A stretch of 64,000 bases of DNA from Planctomycetota bacterium (GCA_003388505.1 QQVO01000032.1:62001-126000), one strand, 5' to 3'. Shown: positions 12,815-25,107, counted from the first letter of the stretch. Program-made: numbers and translations. The notes: generated by a model not told the origin, from the sequence alone.

Positions 12815-15592
12815 TCACTCCTCGTCGGTCAACGCCGGTGATTCGTCGCCGTCCAGCGGCGGAACTCGCCCTGCACTCCACCGGATTCCCGCCAGCCCGC
12901 CATCGGCAGCCAGAGGCTCGTTCGGCGTGGTTTGCAGTTCAAAATCCGACCTTTTCCAGGTGGAAAAGTCCTTGGAACTCCAGCGGGGCGTTCTCTTCAG
13001 CAGTCGTCCCTCAATGAGTTGATCGGAACCGATATGGAACTCGGCAAACGCGACGTCCGTGCGCTCAACGAAGGTGTCGATTTCCAGGGCAACGCCGTCG
13101 ACGTCGTAGTAGGTCGTGTCCGAACGCCAGAAGAGCCGGTTTCGCAACGAACCGGCGTCGTCTTCGCCGGACATCACCATCAAGGGATTGCCGGGGCGAA
13201 CGACGATGGCGCTGTCTTCGCACGAAAAGTTGATAGGGAGAAAGTCCCGGCCCAAACCGGCTTCGAGTCTCAGCATGCCCTGACTGGCAACGGCCGTCAC
13301 ATGCCGCAGGCTGAAGGACAGGGAATCGTCGTTCGAGCGACTTGTACGATCGCTCATATCGAGGCCTCCGACCCAGGCGAACACTCCCCGGATCGCCAGA
13401 GCGGTGTTCTCGAGATTCACGCTGATCGGATCCAGAGTGGAATGCACAATCAAATCAGACTGGCCGCGAACGACACAATCCTTCCAGTCCACAGTGGACT
13501 GTCGCTGCGTCATTCTCTCCGGCATGAACATTTCCGAGTCGCGGCTTCGCGGGGGCTCGAATTCGACAATCGTGCTCGGCAACTGATTCGGATTTTTTAC
13601 GACGACTTCCACGCCCCGCATCTCCAGCTTCTGCGAGTGCTCCATGGAAAACACAGCCCAACGATCGCTCACCGACGTCTCGACGGGAACGACCAGCGTG
13701 ACATCGTATATCTGGAGCGAGCTGTCTTGCCCTTCGATGCCGATCATCCGAGTGACGTCGTCCGTCCCGAAGACCTTAGGAGCAACGAATTCAACGGCCG
13801 GCCGTGCGCCTTTGCGGGCGCGGATGACGAGTTTTTTGTCCTGAATCCGCACCGGCGGCTGCGGCTGGAGGAGCAGGCCGTCAAACTGAAGCTCGATCCG
13901 CGCCCCGTCCGGCGCGGCTTGACAGGCGGCGGCCAGCGTCGAAAACCGCTCATCATCCCCGCCGTCAGGATTCAGGACGACGAATGGATTCTCGCTGATC
14001 GTCGCGGGCCTGGCCGCGTCTCCATCGCCTCTTCGTCCCGGCAGCGGTGTCAAAAAGTCGCGAAGTTCCTGATCGAGATTTTCAGCGGCGATTCTCGAAG
14101 GCCCCGCATCGCGCGAGCCTATCGACGGGTCATCCGGATTCGGTTGACTGTTGCTCTGCGAATCGAGGCTCGATGGACTGAACCCGACGCCCGTGCTGTC
14201 GATCACCAGATTGCGTGATGGAGAGTGGACTCCGTCCACCAGACCGATGGCGGTGTTGCGCGGCGCCGGCGGTGCAGAATCATCCGGGTCGTCGACATCG
14301 CTCGATGAATCATTGCCGCCGGCAGCGTCCTCGGGTGAGAACTGGGCTGATGCCCGCTCGCGCGGTAAATCGGTCGCCGGCTCATCGTCTGCAAGTCCCG
14401 GCCAGGGAACCCGGTTCACTCCGAGTGCGATCACCAGGAGCAACGCCAGCGTGACGAGCCAGCCCCGGTTCCGTTCCCAGAATTGGGCGCGCGGTTCGTA
14501 GAGAGGCGTCACCCAGATGACGTCCTCCGCGTGCATGGGCCGCAATCCGAGTTCGAGCGCCACCTGGGTCAAATCCTGAATCACGTGATCCGGAGTGGCG
14601 TAGCGCTCATCGGGGTTGCTGGCCATCATGCGCCGCACAATCCGCGAGAGTTGGGGCGAAACGAGCGGATTGCGGTCGGCCGGGTCGGGCGGGGCGTCCC
14701 GGTGGTGGTCGACGACCTTTTTGAACATCGTCCCCGCCGGAAACGGCGGTTCTCCCGTCAGCATGTGGTACAGCGTGCAGCCGAGCGAATAGATGTCGGC
14801 CCGAACATCGACTTGCCGCGGATCAATCGCCTGCTCGGGTGCGATATAGTCAAACGTTCCGAGCGTCGTCCCGTCGACGGTGAGATCCTGGGATCGTCCG
14901 CTTTCCTGCTGCCGGGCAAGGCCGAGATCAACAAGTTTCGCCCGGCCTGCCGGCGTAATAATGATATTCGACGGCTTGATGTCACGGTGAACGACGCCGG
15001 CGGCATGCGTGTGTCGGAGCGCCTGGGCGACCTGCATCGCGTAGTTGACGGAGTCGACCGGGGACAGCATGCCTTTCTGGAGTATGAATTCCCGGACGTT
15101 TGTGCCGCGGATAAATTCGAAGGCGATGAAGTGCGCGCCCTGGTCTTCGCCGATGTAATGCACCCGGGCGATGTTCTCGTGGTCGAGGCGGGCCGCGGCA
15201 CGGGCTTCGTTCTCGAAGCGCTCGACGGAAGCTCGGTCCCGCGAGAAGGCGGGGGCGAGTACCTTGAGCGCGACGACGCGGTTCAGCCGTTCATCGACCG
15301 CGCGAAAGACGGCCCCCATCCCTCCCTGACCGATCCGTTCCTCAATGACGAAGTGTCCGATCCTGACACCCGCGGCGGAGTGATCGGATTGATCGGAATC
15401 GTCCCCGCGATTGATGCCGAACAGTCGTGAGAGGACGGACCGCTCAGCCCCCTGATCGCGAGTTTCCGCGGCCTGTGCGGAATCACCGGCCGCCTGCTGA
15501 TCGCCCGGCAGAGGGCGCAGAAACACGTGCCGCGTCCCGGACTCTGCCGGTTGCGGGGATGCATCAGTCGTGTTTGCTAAACTGGACGGCAT
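12815..15592 (-). CDS. Transmembrane Ser/Thr protein kinase (Hanks type) with extracytoplasmic beta-helix-like domain
   Basis: A 925-residue protein. A disordered N-terminus (1-75) precedes a kinase domain (about 79-345) with glycine loop IGQGGMGAVF (88-97), K110, E129, catalytic HRDIKPSN (202-209, D204), DLG (222-224) and APE (251-253), so an active kinase is expected. One transmembrane helix follows (about 378-393). Then come a Ser/Asp/Pro-rich linker and a long C-terminal region (about 540-900). This opens with NPDGGDDERFSTLAAACQAA and many short beta strands, resembling right-handed parallel beta-helix (pectate-lyase-like) sensors. It would sense an external signal and phosphorylate cytoplasmic targets. 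It is encoded about 1 kb upstream of the modifier cluster and on the same strand; a functional link is conjecture. Confidence 0.9.
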   Translation of the reverse strand: MPSSLANTTDASPQPAESGTRHVFLRPLPGDQQAAGDSAQAAETRDQGAERSVLSRLFGINRGDDSDQSDHSAAGVRIGHFVIEERIGQGGMGAVFRAVDERLNRVVALKVLAPAFSRDRASVERFENEARAAARLDHENIARVHYIGEDQGAHFIAFEFIRGTNVREFILQKGMLSPVDSVNYAMQVAQALRHTHAAGVVHRDIKPSNIIITPAGRAKLVDLGLARQQESGRSQDLTVDGTTLGTFDYIAPEQAIDPRQVDVRADIYSLGCTLYHMLTGEPPFPAGTMFKKVVDHHRDAPPDPADRNPLVSPQLSRIVRRMMASNPDERYATPDHVIQDLTQVALELGLRPMHAEDVIWVTPLYEPRAQFWERNRGWLVTLALLLVIALGVNRVPWPGLADDEPATDLPRERASAQFSPEDAAGGNDSSSDVDDPDDSAPPAPRNTAIGLVDGVHSPSRNLVIDSTGVGFSPSSLDSQSNSQPNPDDPSIGSRDAGPSRIAAENLDQELRDFLTPLPGRRGDGDAARPATISENPFVVLNPDGGDDERFSTLAAACQAAPDGARIELQFDGLLLQPQPPVRIQDKKLVIRARKGARPAVEFVAPKVFGTDDVTRMIGIEGQDSSLQIYDVTLVVPVETSVSDRWAVFSMEHSQKLEMRGVEVVVKNPNQLPSTIVEFEPPRSRDSEMFMPERMTQRQSTVDWKDCVVRGQSDLIVHSTLDPISVNLENTALAIRGVFAWVGGLDMSDRTSRSNDDSLSFSLRHVTAVASQGMLRLEAGLGRDFLPINFSCEDSAIVVRPGNPLMVMSGEDDAGSLRNRLFWRSDTTYYDVDGVALEIDTFVERTDVAFAEFHIGSDQLIEGRLLKRTPRWSSKDFSTWKRSDFELQTTPNEPLAADGGLAGIRWSAGRVPPLDGDESPALTDEE

Positions 15593-15775
15593 TCGCGGTC
15601 GTCTCCGCAGGCGTCAACGTTACACCGGATGGCGCTCACCAATTGACAGTCCAATCCGGCCCTGGTTCACCGCTGGACGGTTCAATCGGAAAATCGGCGT
15701 TTCGAGCGACGCGGTGACCTTCTCTCCAGGGCCGGTGTCGTAGTTTCTGGAGCGCGAACGATGCGCCTCTCCGGA

Positions 15776-16078
15776 TTATCCGTGTTCAAAGATCGCCTGC
15801 ACATCCGCTTCGATTCCCGCCAGAAGCGCCTCGGCCTTCTGGCAGAGTTCTCGGGTATAATCGTCAATCTGGATCAGCCTTTCCGCCGAACTGCGGATGG
15901 TGACGTCTTTGATTTCGTCCTGTTGGTCCGGCTGGCTGGCCCGCTGCGCGAGCCGCCGGACTTCATGGGCTCTGGGAATGCAGCCGCGCTCGAGATGGTC
16001 GGCCAGTTCGCGCGCAGTTTTCTCAACTTCGATAAATTTCTTGCGCAGCGTCAAGCTGTTGAGCGATCGGTCAGACAT
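15776..16078 (-). CDS. Small helical hypothetical protein
   Basis: A 100-residue protein that is almost wholly alpha-helical by composition (LTLRKKFIEVEKTARELADHLERG; AERLIQIDDYTRELCQKAEALLA), with heptad-like spacing suggesting a short coiled coil. No catalytic motif and no signal peptide are seen. It sits 183 nt upstream of the kinase gene on the same strand and diverges from the metallophosphoesterase gene. I do not recognise the family. Confidence 0.6.
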   Translation of the reverse strand: MSDRSLNSLTLRKKFIEVEKTARELADHLERGCIPRAHEVRRLAQRASQPDQQDEIKDVTIRSSAERLIQIDDYTRELCQKAEALLAGIEADVQAIFEHG

Positions 16079-16327
16079 GTCGCTTTCAGCCTCGGTCGCG
16101 TCCTATCGATCCGACTGTGCCGTGTTCAAGCAACAATGTGAACGAAGTGGGCCGTTGAGTGGCTGGACCGCAGATTTCGGTCCGGACTTCCGGTGGAATG
16201 GACAATCGGATTAAACCAATCGTATACCACGTCCGTCAAGGAATCCTTCGTCGAAATCGCAGGCCGTTCGCCGGTTTTAATGGTTCGGCGGGCGATGTTT
16301 CGTTAATTCCTGCTTTCAATCGGGTTG

Positions 16328-17056
16328 ATGCGCGTACTCGTTGTTTCCGACATTCATTCGAATTGGCACGCCCTGCGGGCCGTTGAGGAGGCGGCCGGAG
16401 AGACCGACGCGTGTCTCTGTCTGGGAGATATCGTCGATTACGGCACAGAACCGGGCCCCTGCGTCGATTGGGTTCGGAGAAACGCGGACGCATCCATCCG
16501 AGGCAATCACGACCATTCGGTGGCCCAGCGCGTGTTGCCTCGGTCCGGCTCCGGCCTGCGGCGGCTGGCTGCGGCAACGCGTCCCCTGCATTGGGATCTG
16601 CTCGACCAGTCGCAGCGGCGATATTTGACTCGCCTGCCGACGACGACGCGCGTGGTGCTCGAAGATCGCTCCCTGTTTCTGGTGCACGCGACGCCTCGGG
16701 ATCCGCTGGACGAATACGTCGCGGACGACCCGGAGGCGTGGCGAGACCGCTTGAACGGCGTCAATGCCGACCTCGTCTGCGTCGGACATTCACACGTTCC
16801 GTTCTGCCTGGAGATCGGATCTCAGAGAGTGCTCAATCCCGGCAGCGTGGGGCAGCCGCGCGACGGCGACCCGCGCGCCGCATACGCCGTCATCGACGAT
16901 GGAGAAGTCCGCCTGGAACGAGTGGAATACGACATCGACGCGACACTCGAGCAGATGCGGACCACCGGCGTCGAATCGTGGGTGGTCGAATTGTCGGGCG
17001 CGTTGCTTCGCAGTGGCGGCCGGCTCAGCAAAGAAGAGATGGACGCGTTTCGATAG
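16328..17056 (+). CDS. Calcineurin-like metallophosphoesterase (YfcE/ApaH superfamily)
   Basis: A 242-residue protein with the five-block metallophosphatase signature: SDIHSN (D8, H10), GDIVDYG (G33-D34), RGNHDHS (GNHD 59-62) and later CVGHSHVPF, followed by VLNPGSVGQPRDGDP, typical of YfcE-like bacterial phosphodiesterases. It should hydrolyse phosphodiester or phosphomonoester bonds with a dinuclear metal centre; the substrate is not deducible. I use the ATG directly after an in-frame TTG. It is a single gene, convergent with the FtsQ-like gene (47 nt apart). Confidence 0.88.
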   Translation: MRVLVVSDIHSNWHALRAVEEAAGETDACLCLGDIVDYGTEPGPCVDWVRRNADASIRGNHDHSVAQRVLPRSGSGLRRLAAATRPLHWDLLDQSQRRYLTRLPTTTRVVLEDRSLFLVHATPRDPLDEYVADDPEAWRDRLNGVNADLVCVGHSHVPFCLEIGSQRVLNPGSVGQPRDGDPRAAYAVIDDGEVRLERVEYDIDATLEQMRTTGVESWVVELSGALLRSGGRLSKEEMDAFR

Positions 17057-17103
17057 CAGGATCTGACGGCAGCAGAGACTCTCCGCCGACGCCAAACCGA
17101 CCA

Positions 17104-18054
17104 TCAGCGAAGCTGCGGTGTCGCGGGTTGCAGTGAAATGACTTCGATCGTGTCGAATTGACGGATGTCGATGCGATTGGGGCCACGGGCGGACTCGAAG
17201 CCGCCGTGCGTCGCGAGGTAATCTTCCAGGCGCGCCAGTTTCTGCTGAACGGTCGGCTCCAGGTGATCGGCGCCGGGCGGACACCCCCACACGATGCGCG
17301 AGCCTCCGGAAGTCACCAGCTCGTAAGAGACCTCCTCCAGCGGAACATCGTCTGAGCGGTTTCCCGGTGCTTCGATCGCCGTCAATTCGAAGCGATCCCA
17401 GTACTCCGACATCTGCTGGTCGGGCGCAAGTTCGCTGGCCAACCGGGCCGCTCCGAGGACGACCTGATCGCCCCAGGGCTCACCCGACGAACCGGCGGGC
17501 ATGGACGCCGTCTGCCTGAGCAAAGGGAAGCGCTTGACGTCCGCGACAGCAAAGTCTGTCGGCGGCAAGAGCACGCTCTCGCGATCGACGGGATAAACGC
17601 CGCGGGGCGTCTCCACCATCAGGACGGGAATGCGGTATTCCACGTCCGCTTCGATTCCGGTCTCGCGGGACAGCCTGACTTCGACCACTTCGGCGATCCA
17701 CGGATGCTGATCGAGAGCGGCGGCCACCTCCGACACAACGCCCTCGTCGAGCAGCGAATACTCGTCAGGTAAACCCGCCGATTCAATGACCTCCCGCACC
17801 AGGTCGGCCGGTACCCACCGATTGGGCGGCGTAAGCCGCATCTCGGTCATCGTATAGCGGTACACTGCCTTATTGGCCAGATCAGGCAGCCAACGAGACA
17901 CGTACGGCTTGAGCAGAAAGACAGCGCCGATGGCTGCAAGCAGCAGCAGAACCCGAGGACGGTACACCCAGCGCGCCAGCCGTCCCCCGGCGCGGGAAGA
18001 TTTCGAGTCCCGCTCCGCTCGCAGCTTCGTACTAGTTTTCTCTCTGCGTGCCAT
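17104..18054 (-). CDS. Bitopic membrane protein with FtsQ/POTRA-like extracytoplasmic domain
   Basis: A 316-residue protein with a basic cytoplasmic N-terminus (about 30 residues), one transmembrane helix (RVLLLLAAIGAVFLL, about 34-48) and a periplasmic region. There HPWIAEVVEVRLSRE and EADVEYRIPVLMVETPRGVYP, followed by a D-R-E-S-V-LLPP segment, recall the POTRA and beta domains of FtsQ/DivIB. FtsQ links divisome parts, but planctomycetes studied so far lack FtsZ, so the role is open. Its ATG begins immediately after the stop codon of the secretin gene, so the two are surely co-translated and may share an envelope-assembly function. The alternative is an inner-membrane partner of the secretin. 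Confidence 0.55.
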   Translation of the reverse strand: MARREKTSTKLRAERDSKSSRAGGRLARWVYRPRVLLLLAAIGAVFLLKPYVSRWLPDLANKAVYRYTMTEMRLTPPNRWVPADLVREVIESAGLPDEYSLLDEGVVSEVAAALDQHPWIAEVVEVRLSRETGIEADVEYRIPVLMVETPRGVYPVDRESVLLPPTDFAVADVKRFPLLRQTASMPAGSSGEPWGDQVVLGAARLASELAPDQQMSEYWDRFELTAIEAPGNRSDDVPLEEVSYELVTSGGSRIVWGCPPGADHLEPTVQQKLARLEDYLATHGGFESARGPNRIDIRQFDTIEVISLQPATPQLR

Positions 18055-19542
18055 CTACTCGGAAGCCGGCTGAAAATCAAAATCGTCCGGATGCGACGCC
18101 TGGTCCACCCGGGTTGAATGTGCGTCGTAGAGTTCGGGCGTGACGATCAACAGGAACATCGTCTGTGGCTCCTGGTCCGTGTCGTCCCCCGACGTTGTCT
18201 GAACCGGAGGCGGCTCAGGTCCGCAGTAGGACATCACGAGCGATCGCCCAAACTCAACGTCGATCCGCGTCTGGACGCGACTCGTGTTGAGGCCCGGGAT
18301 CGTTCGGCCTTGCGACTCGGCCGTGTGCTGAAAATCCCGTTCCGAGTTTTCCAGGGACAATTCAAGCCGCACTTCTTTGCCGCTGATAATATGTGGAACG
18401 GCGTTGAACTTGAGACCGTATTCGCGCGTGTCAGCGGTCTGCTGACCATCCCCGCCAGAAACCGGGATGCACAATTGGCCTCCGCGGAGAAATCCGGCCG
18501 GCTTTCCGTCGATTGTGATGAGCTTCGCATCTGAAGTGATCTTGGCGACGCCGTTGGCTGTCAATGAATTGACGGCCGCGTCAATCTCTTCGTTGGTGTA
18601 CATGTCTGTGGGAGATGCGGTTCGTGCGTTCTCCGTTCGCAGCAATGTGACAATGCCGGAGGAACGGTGGCTCCTCTGAAAAAAGGACGCCCCCTCCAAG
18701 CCGCTCCGTTTCGCAGCGTCCAGATTCAATTCGACACAGCGACACCTTAGAAGTACGTGCTGCGACTGACCGGTGGCCCGTTCCAACTCCGCCACCTCCG
18801 CCTGCAGTTGTCGCAATTGTTGGCGTTTCAGGTTCAGTTCCTTGATCGATGCGGACAACAGTCCGTCGGCTTCTTCACGAAAAATGGCGGCTGCATCGGC
18901 GTGTCCGGCCGCTTCGAGGTGTCGGGCGGCTTCGCGCAGGTGCTGCACTCGCGCGGCAACCGCTTCGTGATTGCTCGAAAGATCGACTGATCGTTGAGGC
19001 GCCGCCGGACAGACATCCGGCGTCGGTTCCAGCGGACGCAACGTCGATGGAATCGGCAGGTACTGGACGTCGCCCCGAAATGCGCCGACCGACGGTTGTT
19101 GCGGCGGTTGCGGACGCGGAGGGAGGGGCGGATGACTGAGAATCGGCGGGGGACCGGGCACGTATTGGATGTTGTCGGCCGTCACGGAAATGTGCGGGGG
19201 AAGGTTGGGCGATGCTTCGTCGACGCGGACCCGTCGAATAATCGTGGGGGGTGGAACGGGGCCGGGGTCGAGAGGGAATTGTTCCTGAGGCATCAGCAGG
19301 TCAACCTGCAACGGTTCTGATGCAACACTTCTGTCGCCGCATGCTGGAACTGCGAAGGGGAGCGTGAGTTGCCGCACCACTTGCTGCAGCAGGTCATCTG
19401 CGCCGCGTACCGTGCAGAGGGGCTTTCGTAGCAAATCGGTGTTCGTTGTCGGACGCGCATCTCCGATGCCTTCTGCCCAGCCAGAGTTCGAACCGGCCAA
19501 AGCGCATGTGAAGCCGGCAATCAACAGAATCGTGCGGGCCAT
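18055..19542 (-). CDS. Secretin-domain outer-membrane protein
   Basis: A 495-residue exported protein with signal peptide MARTILLIAGFTCALAG, a Pro-rich region with several VQYLP/IQYVP-type repeats (about 100-170), a helical coiled-coil-like stretch (about 185-250) and then a C-terminal secretin domain. The latter shows VLLRCRCVELNLDAAKRSGL, AAVNSLTANGVAKITSDAKL, GGQLCIPVSG, EYGLKFNAVPHI and SLVMSYC...TMFLLIVTPEL. Secretins form multimeric outer-membrane gates in type II/III secretion and type IV pili. No GspE/PilB-type ATPase or pilin gene is adjacent. The start was moved to MARTIL because GAGGTG stands just upstream and the signal peptide then begins at once. Confidence 0.8.
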   Translation of the reverse strand: MARTILLIAGFTCALAGSNSGWAEGIGDARPTTNTDLLRKPLCTVRGADDLLQQVVRQLTLPFAVPACGDRSVASEPLQVDLLMPQEQFPLDPGPVPPPTIIRRVRVDEASPNLPPHISVTADNIQYVPGPPPILSHPPLPPRPQPPQQPSVGAFRGDVQYLPIPSTLRPLEPTPDVCPAAPQRSVDLSSNHEAVAARVQHLREAARHLEAAGHADAAAIFREEADGLLSASIKELNLKRQQLRQLQAEVAELERATGQSQHVLLRCRCVELNLDAAKRSGLEGASFFQRSHRSSGIVTLLRTENARTASPTDMYTNEEIDAAVNSLTANGVAKITSDAKLITIDGKPAGFLRGGQLCIPVSGGDGQQTADTREYGLKFNAVPHIISGKEVRLELSLENSERDFQHTAESQGRTIPGLNTSRVQTRIDVEFGRSLVMSYCGPEPPPVQTTSGDDTDQEPQTMFLLIVTPELYDAHSTRVDQASHPDDFDFQPASE

Positions 19543-19868
19543 GGAACACCTCAAAGGCAGAAAATTGGGGCAATACACGCGGACAGGATGAAGAGCGGAA
19601 CAGCCCGCTTCGGAGGGGTCGGGAGGTGTAGTGGACGAGTGGCGGACAGGTCAACATGAGATTCGCGGCCCGAATCGACACAACCCCCTCAACAACAACA
19701 GCTTTTGGCCTTCAGCGGCAACCGGATTCTGGACGCGCGGACGCTTCGCAAGGTATGATTCCGGCATCAAGTCCCCGTGCTCACGTCCGAAGTTCAGCGG
19801 GATTCAGCACGGGACTGCTTGACCGACAACCTCCGGATCGCCTCACGGGGCGGTCCACGATCCCTCCC
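19543..19868. other. Divergent intergenic region
   Basis: These 326 nt separate the secretin gene (minus) from the cytochrome gene (plus) and should contain both promoters. The cytochrome frame is open from 19656, but the translated extension is Arg/Thr/Pro-rich without a membrane or domain signature, so I treat it as probably untranslated. No repeats were noticed. Confidence 0.4.
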
Positions 19869-22550
<2,682 letters not shown>

Positions 22551-22592
22551 CGCCGAGCCTTGCGGCAAACCAGCGAGAAAGTTGAGGCGCAC

Positions 22593-23918
22593 ATGCAATT
22601 GCCGCGGCGAACCGTACTCAAGGGGATCGGCGCCGGCCTGGCGCTGCCGTTCCTGGAAGCGATGGCGCCCCGGGCGGGGTTTGCGGCGGGCGGGGAGGCG
22701 CCCCGGCGGATGGCGTTCGTGTTCTTCCCGAACGGCGTCATCATGCCGCACTGGAAGCCGACGGAAGCAGGCGTGGAATACACGCTCCCCAAGACTCTTG
22801 CGCCGCTGGCGGCGCATCAGAAGGATCTGCTTGTCGTCTCCGGCCTGGCGCACGACAAAGCCCGGGCGAACGGCGACGGCGCCGGCGATCACGCCCGGTC
22901 TTGTGCAGCGTTCCTGACCGGCGCGCAACCGCGCAAGACGTCAGGGGCCGACATTCAGGCGGGACAGTCGGTCGATCAGGTGGCTGCGGAGCAGGTGGGC
23001 AGCCAGACGCGGCTGCCGTCGTTGGAGCTTGGCATCGAGGCGGGCCGGCAGGCGGGAAGTTGCGACTCCGGATACAGTTGCGCCTACTCGTCGAATATCT
23101 CCTGGAAGTCCGCCACGACGCCGATGGCGAAAGAGATCAATCCGAAGGCTGCCTTCGAACGTCTGTTCGGAACGGGCGTGGAAGATGCGCGGGCTCGCGC
23201 CGAGCGAGACTTCTACCGCAAGAGCATTCTGGACTTTGTGGCCGAGGATGCAAACCGCCTGCGCGGCCGACTCGGCCGGAATGACCGTCGCAAGCTCGAC
23301 GAGTATTTCAGCAGCGTGCGGGAGATTGAAACCCGGATCGTTCGCGCCGAGGAAGAGACGCAGGCCAGCCTCCCCGACATGGCGCCTCCGGAAGGCATCC
23401 CGGTCGAACTGACCGAGCACATCCGGCTGATGTACGACCTGATGACGGTCGCTTTCCAGAGCGACACGACGCGGATCGCGACCTTCATGCTCGCGAACGA
23501 AGGCAGCAACCGGTCCTATCGCGAGGTCGACGTGAAGGAAGGACATCATCAACTGTCACATCACCGCGACGATGAAGAGAAGATGGCCAGCCTGCAGCGA
23601 ATCGACCAGTATCTCGTCGAACAGTTCGCCTATTTCCTGGAGCGGCTGAAATCGATCCCCGAGGGGGACGGCACGTTGCTCGACAATTGCATGATCACCT
23701 ACGGCTGTGCGATCAGTGACGGAAACCGCCACAACCATGACGATCTGCCGGTCCTCGTTGCCGGGGGAGGGGGCGGCAGCATCACCACCGGCCGACATCT
23801 CCAGTTCGAGTCCGAAACGCCGATGAACAACCTGTTCCTCTCGCTGCTCGATCGAATGGGGGTCCAGATCGACTCTCTGGGAGACAGCACCAGCCGGCTC
23901 GACGGGTTGACGGTCTAG
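22593..23918 (+). CDS. Tat-exported DUF1552 protein
   Basis: A 441-residue protein. It begins MQLPRRTVLKGIGAGLALP, a twin-arginine signal with a hydrophobic core, then RRMAFVFFPNGVIMPHWKP, which is characteristic of DUF1552. Further conserved blocks are GDHARSCAAFLTG, SVDQVAAEQVG, SCDSGYSCAYSSNISW and the C-terminal MITYGCAISDGNRHNHDDLP, followed by a glycine run. The Asn/His/Asp clusters hint at a metal-dependent hydrolase relative of the DUF1501/alkaline-phosphatase-like group, but activity is unknown. The start has GAGG about six nt upstream. It lies 42 nt after the cytochrome gene and is surely in its operon, the standard planctomycete pairing. Confidence 0.9.
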   Translation: MQLPRRTVLKGIGAGLALPFLEAMAPRAGFAAGGEAPRRMAFVFFPNGVIMPHWKPTEAGVEYTLPKTLAPLAAHQKDLLVVSGLAHDKARANGDGAGDHARSCAAFLTGAQPRKTSGADIQAGQSVDQVAAEQVGSQTRLPSLELGIEAGRQAGSCDSGYSCAYSSNISWKSATTPMAKEINPKAAFERLFGTGVEDARARAERDFYRKSILDFVAEDANRLRGRLGRNDRRKLDEYFSSVREIETRIVRAEEETQASLPDMAPPEGIPVELTEHIRLMYDLMTVAFQSDTTRIATFMLANEGSNRSYREVDVKEGHHQLSHHRDDEEKMASLQRIDQYLVEQFAYFLERLKSIPEGDGTLLDNCMITYGCAISDGNRHNHDDLPVLVAGGGGGSITTGRHLQFESETPMNNLFLSLLDRMGVQIDSLGDSTSRLDGLTV

Positions 23919-24072
23919 CGCGGCGGACTCGCGGCACTGCGGACCGGGGTGGTGGCGAGACCGGAGGAGACCTGCTAAAAGAGGTCGCCTCGCATCAACC
24001 TGCCGACCGCCAACAGCCCCTCCCGACATCCAGCGCAATTTCTTCGCGCTCCAATCGCCGCAATCAGCCGCA

Positions 24073-24969
24073 GTGCTTCCCTTTGGACAGACCTTCGAGA
24101 CGCAGGACCTGGCGGTCATCGGCCTGCTGGTCATTCTCGAGGGTGTGTTGTCGATCGATAACGCGTTGGTGTTGGGGTTGCTGGCGAAGCGTCTGCCGAA
24201 AGATCAACAGCCGCGGGCTTTGACCTACGGATTGGCGGGCGCGTTTCTCTTTCGACTGCTGGCCATCGGGACGGCCGGCCTGCTGCTGAAGTGGCGGATC
24301 GTCAAGTTGCTTGGCGGCGGCTATCTCGTCTACATCGCCGTCCGTCACTTGTTCTTCGAGTCAAAGGAGCAGGTGGTTGACACCATTCGCGTCGATGAGC
24401 AGGGGCATCCGATCATCGTCGACGCCGCCACCGGGGAAGAGATCCCTCCGTCGGAGGCGGACATCGAAATCGACGAGCGCGTGCCGGTCAGCCTGAGTGC
24501 GGCGAGTTCCCGGGCGCGAACGTTCTGGGGGACGGTTCTCGTCATCGAATTGACCGACATTGCATTTGCCGTCGATTCCATCCTGGCGGCGATCGCGCTC
24601 GTCGGCAGTTCTCCGGCCGATCAGGCGGAGGGGGCGCTCCACCCCAAGCTGTGGATCGTGCTCACGGGCGGTATGCTGGGGGTGATCCTGATGCGGTTCG
24701 CTGCCGTGGTCTTCATCAAGCTGCTGGAGAAGTTCCCGCGCTTCGAGGAAGCCGCCTATCTGCTGATTATCGTGATCGGCGGCAAACTGCTGATCGATTA
24801 CTTCTTCAATTCGCCCCAGCATCCTCACCGCGTGGACTTTCACGACTGGGCGCACCCGGCCTTCTGGATCTTCTGGGGACTGATGATCGCCGCATTCTGC
24901 GTCGGATTCGTGCCGGCGCGGCGAAGTGAGGGACTCGACCCGGACTCTGAAGAGTCGGCGTCCGGGTAA
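24073..24969 (+). CDS. TerC/Alx-family integral membrane protein
   Basis: A 298-residue protein with about seven transmembrane helices and the TerC signatures VILEGVLSIDNALVLGLLAKRLP (about 17-39) and VLVIELTDIAFAVDSILAAIA (about 156-176), which place acidic residues in the membrane. TerC/Alx proteins are implicated in metal-ion (Mn) export and tellurium resistance. A hydrophilic acidic loop (about 98-150) lies between the two halves. The frame begins with GTG. The gene stands alone between the DUF1552 gene and repeat A copy 1; the residues expected for Mn coordination in Alx-type proteins (Asp in DNAL and DS) are present. Confidence 0.88.
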   Translation: MLPFGQTFETQDLAVIGLLVILEGVLSIDNALVLGLLAKRLPKDQQPRALTYGLAGAFLFRLLAIGTAGLLLKWRIVKLLGGGYLVYIAVRHLFFESKEQVVDTIRVDEQGHPIIVDAATGEEIPPSEADIEIDERVPVSLSAASSRARTFWGTVLVIELTDIAFAVDSILAAIALVGSSPADQAEGALHPKLWIVLTGGMLGVILMRFAAVVFIKLLEKFPRFEEAAYLLIIVIGGKLLIDYFFNSPQHPHRVDFHDWAHPAFWIFWGLMIAAFCVGFVPARRSEGLDPDSEESASG

Positions 24970-25003
24970 CCGCGCCTCGCAGCGCCAGCGGTCCGTCAAT
25001 TCA

Positions 25004-25107
25004 GATTCTTGGGATTGAGGGGTTCCCACGGGAGCACGAATCCCGCAGGGTTTCGTGCGAATCTGCAGTCCAGCCAATCCCAAGACACAGCCCTGACAGG
25101 GCGCTAG
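25004..25107 (+). repeat. Intergenic repeat A, copy 1 (nested hairpin)
   Basis: An outer inverted repeat CTTGGGATTG (25008-25017) / CAATCCCAAG (25075-25084) encloses an inner hairpin GCACGAA (25034-25040) / TTCGTGC (25052-25058), followed by a CCCTGACAGGGC palindrome. The inner block is nearly identical to 38990-39025 and to the inverted copy at 40935-40975. Here it lies between the convergent terC and acyltransferase genes, so it may serve as terminator. Confidence 0.8.

Noticed and set aside
12932-14218. Long plus-strand open frame opposite the kinase C-terminal region
   Set aside because: Shadow of the kinase frame in high-G+C DNA; no family character.
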